Shown here in pieces: positions 35,177 to 43,348 of a DNA stretch of 64,000 nt. Under the pieces are notes generated by a model that saw only the letters and a list, made by a program, of their open reading frames with translations, was not told where the DNA came from and searched no databases. The stretch spans positions 1 through 64,000 of the forward strand of contig NZ_SDLV01000053.1 of NCBI RefSeq assembly GCF_004916905.1, read 5' to 3'. Both the position numbers and the translations under genes were made by a program. The DNA is from Chryseobacterium candidae (lineage in GTDB: Bacteria > Bacteroidota > Bacteroidia > Flavobacteriales > Weeksellaceae). The first letter of the stretch is position 1. The number at the start of each line of letters is the position of its first letter.

Positions 35177-35815
35177 ATGGAAAGAAAGTCAGCATCAGGT
35201 AGTATTAGGAATAAGGAACGCAGCAAAAAGAAGTTTTTGGATGCTGTTGGAAAAATACTGAAAACGAAGGGACATGCGGGGTTGAAGATTAATGATATCG
35301 CTGCTACTGCCGGAGTGGATAAAAAAATGATCTATACCTATTTTGGAGGAATGGATGGCCTGATGGACGAATATGTCCGTACACAGGATTTCTGGGTAAA
35401 AGTAACCAGCGAGGAAGTGGAAAAAATGAAACCGAATCTTGAAGATGGAGGCAGAGAATTTATTGAGCATATGCTGCTTTCCCAGTTTGATTATGTGTAT
35501 AACAATAAAGAAGCCCAGAAGCTTTTGTTATGGACCATCTCTGAGCCCAGAAAATCATTGAAGAAACTGATTGATACACAGGAAGAAAACGGAGAATTTA
35601 TCTTTAAACTGTTGATGGAATCCCGTTTCAAAGATAAATTGGAAACATACCGTGCGATTATGGCGATCATGGTTTCAGGGCTTTATTACCTGAATATGTT
35701 TGCTTCTCTAAACGGAAGCATTTTCTGCGGCATCGATACCAACACTCCTGAAGGGCGCGAAAAGATTAAAAAAGCGATATCCTTTATGGTAGATCAGACC
35801 TATGATAACCTTTAA
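35177..35815 (+). CDS. TetR/AcrR-family regulator, paralogue 2
   Basis: A 212-residue protein from MERKSASGSIRNKERSKKKF; an upstream in-frame Met at 35,156 would add seven residues not present in paralogue 1. The HTH reads LKINDIAATAGVDKKMIYTY. It has the same length and most of the same residues as paralogue 1, including NGSIFCGID near the C terminus, so the pair arose by duplication together with the upstream operator and sRNA. Operator 4 lies 44 bases upstream. Followed by a terminator at 35,850-35,878. Confidence 0.9.
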   Translation: MERKSASGSIRNKERSKKKFLDAVGKILKTKGHAGLKINDIAATAGVDKKMIYTYFGGMDGLMDEYVRTQDFWVKVTSEEVEKMKPNLEDGGREFIEHMLLSQFDYVYNNKEAQKLLLWTISEPRKSLKKLIDTQEENGEFIFKLLMESRFKDKLETYRAIMAIMVSGLYYLNMFASLNGSIFCGIDTNTPEGREKIKKAISFMVDQTYDNL

Positions 35816-35849
35816 TCCTTTAATAAAGATAAATTGTAAAGAACATAAC

Positions 35850-35878
35850 AAGGGGCAAATCACTGCCCCTTATTTTTT
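35850..35878 (+). terminator. Rho-independent terminator
   Basis: AAGGGGCA, loop AATCAC, TGCCCCTT, then ATTTTTTATTTT. It lies between the second tetR and the convergent oxidoreductase operon. Confidence 0.8.
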
Positions 35879-35896
35879 ATTTTATTGATGAGTATT

Positions 35897-37423
35897 CTAT
35901 CCTTTATGATAAGGACAGCCTGAAGCTGTAACAGCATTTCCATCCGTAGTAAAGTACTGCTCTTCAATTACCTTTCTCTGCTCTTCAGGAATATCCTGTA
36001 TCTTACGAAGGGTGTTTACCTGGATGTGAGGCCAGCTTGTAGTACCTCCATCATTTCCGAAATCAAATTCAAAGAATACAATCTGCTCATACTGAAGTTG
36101 AAGAATCTCTTTTCCATCTTCAATCACTGTCTCTATCCACATATCCATATCTACCTCAACGGTAGGAACAAAACGGTTGACAAAAGGAACATTCAGAACT
36201 CCTCCCTGTGCTCCGGTCTTCATTTTGGAAGACATTCTCACATGAACATAATTACTGACTTTCTGACCTCTTAATGTGTCCCTAAGTCTCAGATCAGGGC
36301 GCACAGAGTAAGGATATAAATCATCAGCCAGTATTCTCTGGGTATAAATCTTGTTTGAACCCGGATCATTCTTGTCGTCCAGTGTTTCATGAACCCAATC
36401 CGGTGCAGGTTTATCAAGGTCAATGATTTCTTCTGGCGTTACTCCTGCATTTCCCATTGTACGTGAAATTGAAAGATGATTGGTTTCCCATGCTTCTTTA
36501 CCATAAGGGAACTGAGGAGAACCTTCAATTAAATAGTACGTTGTGTTATCCTTATTTTGAGGAATAATATCTCCAAGCAAAGTAATGGTACTTCCATGAG
36601 GAATAACTCCGCTTCGGGAGATAGAGTAGTCCGGAATAAAATAAGGACCATCAAGCCCTGCTCCCGGCTTTATTTCCTGGGCCGGAATAATTTCATAATA
36701 AAGCTGTCCCGGTTGCAGCTGGCTTTGAAGAATATATTGGGGGTTGGCATCTTCGTCCGGTGTTATCCTTAGTAAAGGCTCATCCCTGTACTCGCCGGTA
36801 TATCCATATTTGGCATCTTCTGTTGAAACGGCATGAATACCACGGTCTCTTTCAATAGATTCTTTCGTTGCTGCATGATTATAGACATCACTCAGCCATA
36901 GGTACATTCCGTTTTCTTCGTGGATGGGGGTATATTTCAGACCATCCTGTCCTGGTATAGCATTAACACTTTTAATGCTTTGTTCGTATTTAACTGCTCC
37001 GCAGAAAAGTTCACTGGCACCTCCACGGTTACGTACTCCTCCCGGAACGATGGAAAATGTCAGTTTCTCAATATATTCTTCACTGTCAAAAGCGAATTTT
37101 CCGGGTATTGTTCCTGAATTGGTTCCGGGGGAAGGCATAATGGTGGTATGTATTCCGCTTGCTAATGATGGTTTTGGAATATCTTTATTGTAATTGACAT
37201 TATAGCTTACCCAGGTACCATCCAGTGCAGCCAGAACTCCATAATTTACATTATTTTCAATGGCCTGCAGATTGTCTTCTCTGAATGGTCTTACCGGATC
37301 ATCAATAAGAAGTTTTGAATATCCATCCATTATTTCAGCCAGATTAATTTCATTCTGACCAGGCATTTTGCGGAATAACTGTTCGCCTCCCGCTTCGGGA
37401 CTTTCTTTTTTTCTTTTAAGCAT
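35897..37423 (-). CDS. Unrecognised 508-residue protein, last gene of the oxidoreductase operon
   Basis: No family is recognised with certainty. The protein is soluble, without signal peptide, rich in Pro, Gly and Asp, with beta-strand-rich stretches (YGVLAALDGTWVSYNVNYN, KYEQSIKSVNAI, IVFFEFDFGND). The first of these, with a Trp after Gly-Thr, is reminiscent of heme-binding nitrobindin-like barrels. It ends ASGCPYHKG, a Cys/His tail that could bind metal or heme. It is 18 bases downstream of the ferritin-like gene and on the same strand, so it acts with the GMC oxidoreductase pathway. Function is unassigned. Confidence 0.6.
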   Translation of the reverse strand: MLKRKKESPEAGGEQLFRKMPGQNEINLAEIMDGYSKLLIDDPVRPFREDNLQAIENNVNYGVLAALDGTWVSYNVNYNKDIPKPSLASGIHTTIMPSPGTNSGTIPGKFAFDSEEYIEKLTFSIVPGGVRNRGGASELFCGAVKYEQSIKSVNAIPGQDGLKYTPIHEENGMYLWLSDVYNHAATKESIERDRGIHAVSTEDAKYGYTGEYRDEPLLRITPDEDANPQYILQSQLQPGQLYYEIIPAQEIKPGAGLDGPYFIPDYSISRSGVIPHGSTITLLGDIIPQNKDNTTYYLIEGSPQFPYGKEAWETNHLSISRTMGNAGVTPEEIIDLDKPAPDWVHETLDDKNDPGSNKIYTQRILADDLYPYSVRPDLRLRDTLRGQKVSNYVHVRMSSKMKTGAQGGVLNVPFVNRFVPTVEVDMDMWIETVIEDGKEILQLQYEQIVFFEFDFGNDGGTTSWPHIQVNTLRKIQDIPEEQRKVIEEQYFTTDGNAVTASGCPYHKG

Positions 37424-37441
37424 GATATATCGTTTTTATGA

Positions 37442-38896
37442 TTATAGATTGATGTATTCGAAAGTTGGCCCGGCATTAGTCTGCGCATCTAATGGTTGTT
37501 TCATCAGATTAACAGCCTGTTCTTTCAAAGCATACATGTACATAATAGATTTCTCCAGTTCTCTCTGATTTCCTTCTACGGCACTTTGTATGGCATCTAA
37601 TAGACGTCGGTAAGTTTTATTAAACTCCACACCCTGGGCGTGTAATTCTTTGTTTCTGATATAATCTTCCAGTTTAGGATTAGGTTTCATAGGATAGGCT
37701 TCGTTCCAGTCTACCGGAAGATCTTTTCCTGTAGGCGGCGTTGTTACAGGCATCATCCCGTTTTCATCCATGAAAGGCTCATAGTTTCCTCCCAGATAGA
37801 AATGTTCATGGAAAACTTCTTTAAATCTGAAATAATGTGCCAGTTCAACCCCTTCTTCAAACTGAGATGGATCTACATCAAAAATAGAATCATCAGCACC
37901 TTCACCCTGGCCCTTAATTTCCTGGAAAACAGCAATGACTCCGGCTAAAGCTTCTACAGAATGTAATTTTCCGCCACTTCCATAATATTGCTCTGGACGG
38001 ATCTGTTTTGCCGGGTTTCCGGTGAAAATTCCTCCGGTATTTAATTCCTCAAAATTTGTTGGAAATTTTCCATGCTCTTTGTAATAAGCAATGATTTGGA
38101 AAATAACTATATAGAAGAATAAGACATCATAATATTCACCAATGGTGTGTACATTTTCCATGATGAAACCTTTCATATTTTCAAGAGTCCAGAAGTTGTT
38201 TTCCTGTAATGCTGCCCTTTGAGAATATAATGCGGAAGAATCGGTTTCGTAATCATATTTGGGAGCTTTTACCAAAGGCTGGCTTGGACTTTCAATTGCA
38301 ATAAATGTAGCAATACTGTTGCTTGAAAATGTTTCAAGCCCTACGTAGAAATCCACATTCATTGGTAATTTCATCGGATAGGTAGGGTAGTTCTCCTGTT
38401 TGTTTACAGAAGGCTGGATATCAATTGCATTCAGAACGTTACAAACCATAATCAGGTGAAGCATTTCTTCTACAGCAACACTTCTGATAATTTGTGAAGC
38501 CAGAGCGTTAGTTCCATCCTTGATTGAGTATAAAGCTGTAAGGTAAGGAGGAATGGTAGAATGTTCAATAAGAATGGCCGTTTGCAATAGGTCTTGTAAA
38601 ATCGGTTTGTAATCAATTTCCGTTATCCCGTTTTTAAATTCCGGAGCTAATGAACCGAACTGAGCTTCCAGATAGGCATTAAAATCTTCAATCTGATCAT
38701 TCAATAAAAGATTAGTCAGTGTTTTGCTTTGATGTTTTAATCCCTCTATCCAGTCTTCTTTGCTCAATGTTGAATCAAATAATAAAGAAGGTAATGAAAT
38801 GGCTTCTGTAACCACGGCGCTTCTTGCGGCCATTCTTCCTGCTGCTAATAAGGTTTCCTGTGGCTGTGCTGTTTTATTGATAAGTCTTTGTCTCAT
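37442..38896 (-). CDS. Ferritin-like, iminophenyl-pyruvate dimer synthase (VioB)-type protein
   Basis: A 484-residue protein from MRQRLINKTAQPQETLLAAG; the 12 upstream codons to 38,932 overlap the end of the GMC gene. Residues about 105-330 match the ferritin-like domain of VioB/RebD: LLQTAILIEHSTIPPYLTAL, SVAVEEMLHLIMVCNVLNAI and MKLPMNVDFYVGLETF. Glu and His in EHSTIP and EEMLH are the expected ligands. VioB/RebD domains couple indole-pyruvate imines in bis-indole synthesis, but this protein is far shorter than VioB and no VioA-like oxidase is present, so the substrate is unknown. The gene starts four bases after the GMC stop. Confidence 0.75.
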   Translation of the reverse strand: MRQRLINKTAQPQETLLAAGRMAARSAVVTEAISLPSLLFDSTLSKEDWIEGLKHQSKTLTNLLLNDQIEDFNAYLEAQFGSLAPEFKNGITEIDYKPILQDLLQTAILIEHSTIPPYLTALYSIKDGTNALASQIIRSVAVEEMLHLIMVCNVLNAIDIQPSVNKQENYPTYPMKLPMNVDFYVGLETFSSNSIATFIAIESPSQPLVKAPKYDYETDSSALYSQRAALQENNFWTLENMKGFIMENVHTIGEYYDVLFFYIVIFQIIAYYKEHGKFPTNFEELNTGGIFTGNPAKQIRPEQYYGSGGKLHSVEALAGVIAVFQEIKGQGEGADDSIFDVDPSQFEEGVELAHYFRFKEVFHEHFYLGGNYEPFMDENGMMPVTTPPTGKDLPVDWNEAYPMKPNPKLEDYIRNKELHAQGVEFNKTYRRLLDAIQSAVEGNQRELEKSIMYMYALKEQAVNLMKQPLDAQTNAGPTFEYINL

Positions 38897-38900
38897 GTTG

Positions 38901-40976
38901 TTATTTTTTAAGTAGAATTTCAAGATCAGCAAGGATAGATTCCACCGAACGGATCGTGAATGCTGATAATGTTAAAGTAGGGTTTGAAGTTCCCAGCGTA
39001 GTCATATTTCCTGCTCCTACGACGTATAAATTCGGATGATCCCAGGTTTTACAATAGCTGTTGGTTACAGAATCTTCAGCTTTAGAACCCATTCTGTGAG
39101 TTCCTACGATATGACCCGCTCCGTTGTAAGAATATCTTTTCTTATTGTATATCACAGAGTTTTTGTCTTTCTCTGTATATTTTGTGAAATCCTTAATGTT
39201 TAATTTTTTAAACATTTGATCCGAAGCATCTTTTGCCTGCTCCATAGCTTTCATTTCGTACTCTGTCAGTTCATAATGAATAACAGGACGTGGAATTCCA
39301 AGTACATCCAGATATTGATCGTTAATGGTAACCCTGTTATTGGGATTAGGTAACTGTTCTATTTCAAAATGGAATAAAACCTGTTTTGAAAGCCTGTTGG
39401 TAAGTTCTTTTCTTAATTCTGCACCGAAAAGACCTTTGCCGATAAATTCTCCGACATCGGATCCCGGAGAAAATGCCGGCCATCCCCATCCCCAATTGTC
39501 AAGCGGAGAAATCCATGCTGAAAATTCACTTCTGAAATCCCCGTCACGGAATGACGAAATGTTTGTGGTAGAACCGGGACCTCTGTAAGGATAAACAGGT
39601 TCAGGGAAAAGTCCCCATGTCAGCATTACCATATGATCCATAAGGTTTCTTCCTACCTGATCACTGCTGTTAGCGGCCGTCTTTACAACGTTGTTAACGG
39701 TATATTTGGAGTTCAGTAGGATTTTTGGATTTTCAAAAGCGTTAGCAGCCAAAATTACAATAGCATCTGAGGTATCAACGGATTCTTCAATAAAATCTGT
39801 TTTCTCTTTTGAAGTATATTTTCTTAAATGAACCTTGGAGATTTTATCTTTATCATTTGGGTCAATGCTTAGCCTGTAAACCACACTCTGTGCCTGAATC
39901 TGCATGTATGGATTGCGCTTAAGATTTTCATTATCATTAAGTTTATACAAAGCTTTTTTTAATGTTTTTAAAGCATTGTATTTCGCCTGAACAGGACAGA
40001 TCGGAACACAGGAAGCGTTTCCTTCACAGCGTTCTCCCATATAAGGATTCCACACAGAGCCAAGGGCTTTGTATTCTTCTTTTTCAGAGCTGTCTAATAT
40101 CAGTTGATATCCTGAATCTTTCGGTTCAGCTTTGATGATCTTTGTTTTTCCGTATTTTGGATTTGGAATGGAGTTTCTTCCCTGTGGAGATGGTACCATC
40201 ATTAAAGGAATCTCTCCGGAGCTTAGTTTCACGCTGGTGCCTTTAAGTCCCTCAATAATCTTATGATCCATATAACTCTGAGGAATTTCTTCCATCGGGA
40301 AGACATAGTTTCCATAATACTCTTCCATATTCTCATCAATAGGATATTCTTGTCTGGAAACATCCCCGGAAACTCCGATTTCAAATTCCGCCATCTCATA
40401 GTAGGGTCTTAATTCTTCATAGCTTATTGGCCAGTTGACAGGAGTTTTTTCATCAGAATCCGGCTTTGGAATAGTAATGCCGTATTTTTCAGTAAGCCTG
40501 AAATCGTTGGGAAGCATTCTTGGAGTCGTTCCCAGCCAGTGAAGCGTAGTTCCGCCTCCTACTCTTATCGCATCACTTGCGAATGGCATCGGCCCAAATT
40601 GTACCAGATAGCCTTTTTTATCGGGATACGGCTGAACAATATGTTCCATATCGAGAACATTTGGAGAAGGAGCTTGCTTTAAATTTGGATAAGGAGAATT
40701 GGGAACTTTGGCTTCCTCTCTGTAAAAAGTACGGATATATTCATTATAAGTGGTCATTGAGGATACAGAATCCAGTTCAATACCTGCTTCCAGCCCCGCC
40801 TCATACATGAGTATTGATATTTCTTTGACATTATCCGATTTTCCGGCATCTGCACGATGGATCATTTTTCCTTTGGTTACGTCAAATACATGATCGGACA
40901 ATATCTTTGCGATCAATGATCCTGCGATCCCCGTTCCTACGATGATCACATCTTTTTTGTTATTAGTCTGGCTCAT
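38901..40976 (-). CDS. GMC-family FAD oxidoreductase
   Basis: A 691-residue protein. The FAD motif DVIIVGTGIAGSLIAKIL is at residues 9-26, a second GMC signature VGGGTTLHWLGTTPRMLP follows, then a Cys-rich loop CEGNASCVPICPVQAKYNAL, and the C-terminal NLYVVGAGNMTTLGTSNPTL with the catalytic His region GAGHIVGTHRMG. The Cys loop is typical of membrane-linked sugar/alcohol dehydrogenase large subunits rather than oxidases. The start overlaps the stop of the small-subunit gene (ATGA), so they are co-translated. Probable two-electron oxidation of an alcohol, sugar or related substrate. Confidence 0.88.
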   Translation of the reverse strand: MSQTNNKKDVIIVGTGIAGSLIAKILSDHVFDVTKGKMIHRADAGKSDNVKEISILMYEAGLEAGIELDSVSSMTTYNEYIRTFYREEAKVPNSPYPNLKQAPSPNVLDMEHIVQPYPDKKGYLVQFGPMPFASDAIRVGGGTTLHWLGTTPRMLPNDFRLTEKYGITIPKPDSDEKTPVNWPISYEELRPYYEMAEFEIGVSGDVSRQEYPIDENMEEYYGNYVFPMEEIPQSYMDHKIIEGLKGTSVKLSSGEIPLMMVPSPQGRNSIPNPKYGKTKIIKAEPKDSGYQLILDSSEKEEYKALGSVWNPYMGERCEGNASCVPICPVQAKYNALKTLKKALYKLNDNENLKRNPYMQIQAQSVVYRLSIDPNDKDKISKVHLRKYTSKEKTDFIEESVDTSDAIVILAANAFENPKILLNSKYTVNNVVKTAANSSDQVGRNLMDHMVMLTWGLFPEPVYPYRGPGSTTNISSFRDGDFRSEFSAWISPLDNWGWGWPAFSPGSDVGEFIGKGLFGAELRKELTNRLSKQVLFHFEIEQLPNPNNRVTINDQYLDVLGIPRPVIHYELTEYEMKAMEQAKDASDQMFKKLNIKDFTKYTEKDKNSVIYNKKRYSYNGAGHIVGTHRMGSKAEDSVTNSYCKTWDHPNLYVVGAGNMTTLGTSNPTLTLSAFTIRSVESILADLEILLKK

Positions 40977-41419
40977 GAGTGGGTGTTTACGGGTTTAATA
41001 TTCCATGATTTATATCCTGGCTGTTTGGCTCCCGGAGGATGGGAGTGCATCAGATTCCAGACAAGACCTTCCTTATAAGAAAGATCATTGATATAGGCCC
41101 CTTCCCAGGTTCCCAGATACCACATGGTAATTACTTTTCCGGAAATGTCATTCATTCCCGGGTTGCTGATAATTTCAGATTGTATGGCTTTTTTTAATCC
41201 CTCTTCACCGGAAGAATTTTCAAGAATATTTTTAGAAACGGTAAGGAATTCCACGAAAGTTGCTGCTTCCAGACTTTTTAAAACATAGGTATAATAAGTT
41301 TCTGCAAGCCCTGTTGACTGAAGTTCGTTCACCGTAAACCCGGTAAGCGCTTCCGAGATAGACATAAACACGTCGAAATAATAATCGTCGACGTTGAGAA
41401 TTTTGTTAATAATATTCAT
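40973..41419 (-). CDS. Small subunit of FAD-dependent dehydrogenase (sorbitol dehydrogenase-like)
   Basis: A 148-residue protein with the pattern LTGFTVNELQSTGLAETYYT, then KVITMWYLGTWEGAYIN, then GLVWNLMHSHPPGAKQPGYK. This matches the small subunit (FAD-SLDH/gluconate 2-dehydrogenase subunit 3-like) that partners GMC dehydrogenases. No Tat signal is seen. It is the first gene of a four-gene operon on the minus strand and is coupled to the GMC gene. Confidence 0.75.
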   Translation of the reverse strand: MNIINKILNVDDYYFDVFMSISEALTGFTVNELQSTGLAETYYTYVLKSLEAATFVEFLTVSKNILENSSGEEGLKKAIQSEIISNPGMNDISGKVITMWYLGTWEGAYINDLSYKEGLVWNLMHSHPPGAKQPGYKSWNIKPVNTHS

Positions 41420-41911
41420 TTCGTAAAAAATTTGGGTTAGATATCTTCAACTCCTTTTATCAGGAGATGATCAAGCCTATTGATCTACAGCTGCTGATTT
41501 TTCAGATACCACCTCTTTTTCCGAAATGATTGAATGTATTTCAAGCGATCCATAGTTGTCAATTTTGTTTATCCGAAATTAATCAGATCCCATCAGATAC
41601 GATTCAGTATTTCTACGTAATTTGCTTTTATTTGCTTTTAATTTTTTGTAACAAAACCTTTACGTAAAGTAGTTTCAAGAGGTTTTGTTTTCACTTGGTT
41701 TAGAATTACTTTAAATAATTTGACAGGTTGTTTTCAGATGTTTGTCCAGAATAAGAATTAATAACAGATATAATGTAACAATGAATTGTTTTTTTTGATA
41801 TTTTATTGATTTTTTCAACATAACGTTGTTTTGTTAATGTTTTTGTTTGTTCCTGTGTTAAAAAATACTAACTTTATAGTGATAGTTATATCATAAAAAA
41901 CTAAAACCAAT
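41420..41911. other. Divergent promoter region between the oxidoreductase operon and SIR2-TIR gene
   Basis: A 490-base gap with no gene seen. Close to the SIR2-TIR start, TAACTTTA at about 41,869-41,876 resembles a -7 box with a final A. No perfect operator palindrome is seen. Confidence 0.35.
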
Positions 41912-43348
41912 ATGTATGAAAATGATAATTTACAAGATCTTTTGTCTATTACTATAGCCAGTTTATCACAGCAAAGATGTGTTTTGGTTTTGGGACCAGA
42001 CATTTATATGAGTGATGAGATTGAAAATAGAGTAATAGATAGGACAGAGTTTTTTCTCAAGCTTCAGAAAGAAAACACTGGCATAACTTTTTTTCCTACT
42101 GATGGTGTAATGATATTTCAGGATGAGGATAGGTTTAAAATACAGCAAAATGTCAGAAAGTTTTATTCGGGAGATGGAGATGTTCAATTATTGGAAACAA
42201 TTTCCAAAATAAAATTCCCATTAATTATAAATGCTTCCCCGGACGAATCATTATTCCACTATTTACACAAGTTGGATAATAATGTTCAGGAAGATTATTT
42301 TGAAGGGGATCAGGATGAGAATAAGAATATTACATTTAATAAAGATCAGCCTTTAATTTATAATGTTTTTGGCAAATCTTCAGACCCTCAGAGTTTGATT
42401 ATTTCTCATGGCCTTTTATATAGAAGGATGCAGGAGATTCTTCCTCAAAACTCTTTTCCCAATGCAATCCGGACATATTTACAAAAGGCAAATAGTTTTC
42501 TCTTTCTGGGTTTTAGGTTTGATTCCTGGGCTTATCAATTGCTTACTTATAAAATATTTAATGAAAAGATCATAGATCCTAATAAAATCAGACTAAGTAG
42601 TAGTCCACAATATGTAAAGGATAAAATGATCAATTCTATAATGACAAAACCTCTAGGTATAAGTATTACAGATAGTCCTCCTCTTCAAATATTAAACAGG
42701 CTTATTCAGATCATTAACAATACACCAGCAACTGATCTGTTAAGGGATACAGGCATGCAGGATAAATTTAGTTCCTTTATTTCATATAATAGAAGAAATA
42801 AAATGTTTCTGGAAACTCTTGTGGAACGATTTAAAAATAAGGTGTCGGAAATGAATATCAATGAAAATGCCCAGACCGAATTACAGTTACTATATGATAC
42901 TCAGGATTTGGGATATGGTCAAAGTATTGATTCTTTTATGACGCGAATTGGAAAAGGAAAGATTGTGATTATGATGATCAGTGAAGACTATCTGAAATCA
43001 TATTATTGTATGACTGAGGCATTGAGGGTAAATGAACATCATAAATTCGATGAAAGAGTATTTTATATTTTGATTACAAATGATCTCATTCTTGACTTTA
43101 AAAACATTGATGTAGGGATGCAGTACTACTATGATTATTGGCAGGGTAAACTTACTGAAACAGCATCCAGAGAAGGAGCTGATCAGGAAAGAATTATAGG
43201 ATATGTACTTATCAGGGATTTTATTAAAAAATTTATTAAAAATATTTCTGATCTGAATAATTATGTAGTGGATGTGAACAATATTGCAGAGGAGCTACTT
43301 GATGATTTTATCTTACAGTTAATCATTAAAATGAAAGAAGAGCTATGA
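41912..43348 (+). CDS. SIR2-like plus TIR-domain protein (defence effector/sensor)
   Basis: A 478-residue protein. The N-terminal part (about 15-230) is SIR2-like: RCVLVLGPDIYMSDE, LIINASPDESLFHYL, IYNVFGKSSDPQSLIISH and SFLFLGFRFDSWAYQLLTY, the usual SIR2_2 order. The C-terminal part (about 285-420) is a TIR domain: FSSFISYNRRNKMFLETLV, then KIVIMMISEDYLKSYYCMTE with the candidate catalytic Glu. Both folds can consume NAD. The stop overlaps the STAND gene start by four bases (ATGA), so the two proteins act together. The likely role is abortive-infection NADase, activated by the STAND partner. Confidence 0.85.
   Translation: MYENDNLQDLLSITIASLSQQRCVLVLGPDIYMSDEIENRVIDRTEFFLKLQKENTGITFFPTDGVMIFQDEDRFKIQQNVRKFYSGDGDVQLLETISKIKFPLIINASPDESLFHYLHKLDNNVQEDYFEGDQDENKNITFNKDQPLIYNVFGKSSDPQSLIISHGLLYRRMQEILPQNSFPNAIRTYLQKANSFLFLGFRFDSWAYQLLTYKIFNEKIIDPNKIRLSSSPQYVKDKMINSIMTKPLGISITDSPPLQILNRLIQIINNTPATDLLRDTGMQDKFSSFISYNRRNKMFLETLVERFKNKVSEMNINENAQTELQLLYDTQDLGYGQSIDSFMTRIGKGKIVIMMISEDYLKSYYCMTEALRVNEHHKFDERVFYILITNDLILDFKNIDVGMQYYYDYWQGKLTETASREGADQERIIGYVLIRDFIKKFIKNISDLNNYVVDVNNIAEELLDDFILQLIIKMKEEL

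Noticed and set aside
34999-35226. A 75-codon minus-strand ORF across sRNA copy 4 and the second tetR start
   Set aside because: It overlaps the tetR coding start, has no homologous frame in the other three sRNA copies and no family features. The RNA-structure explanation fits the sequence better.
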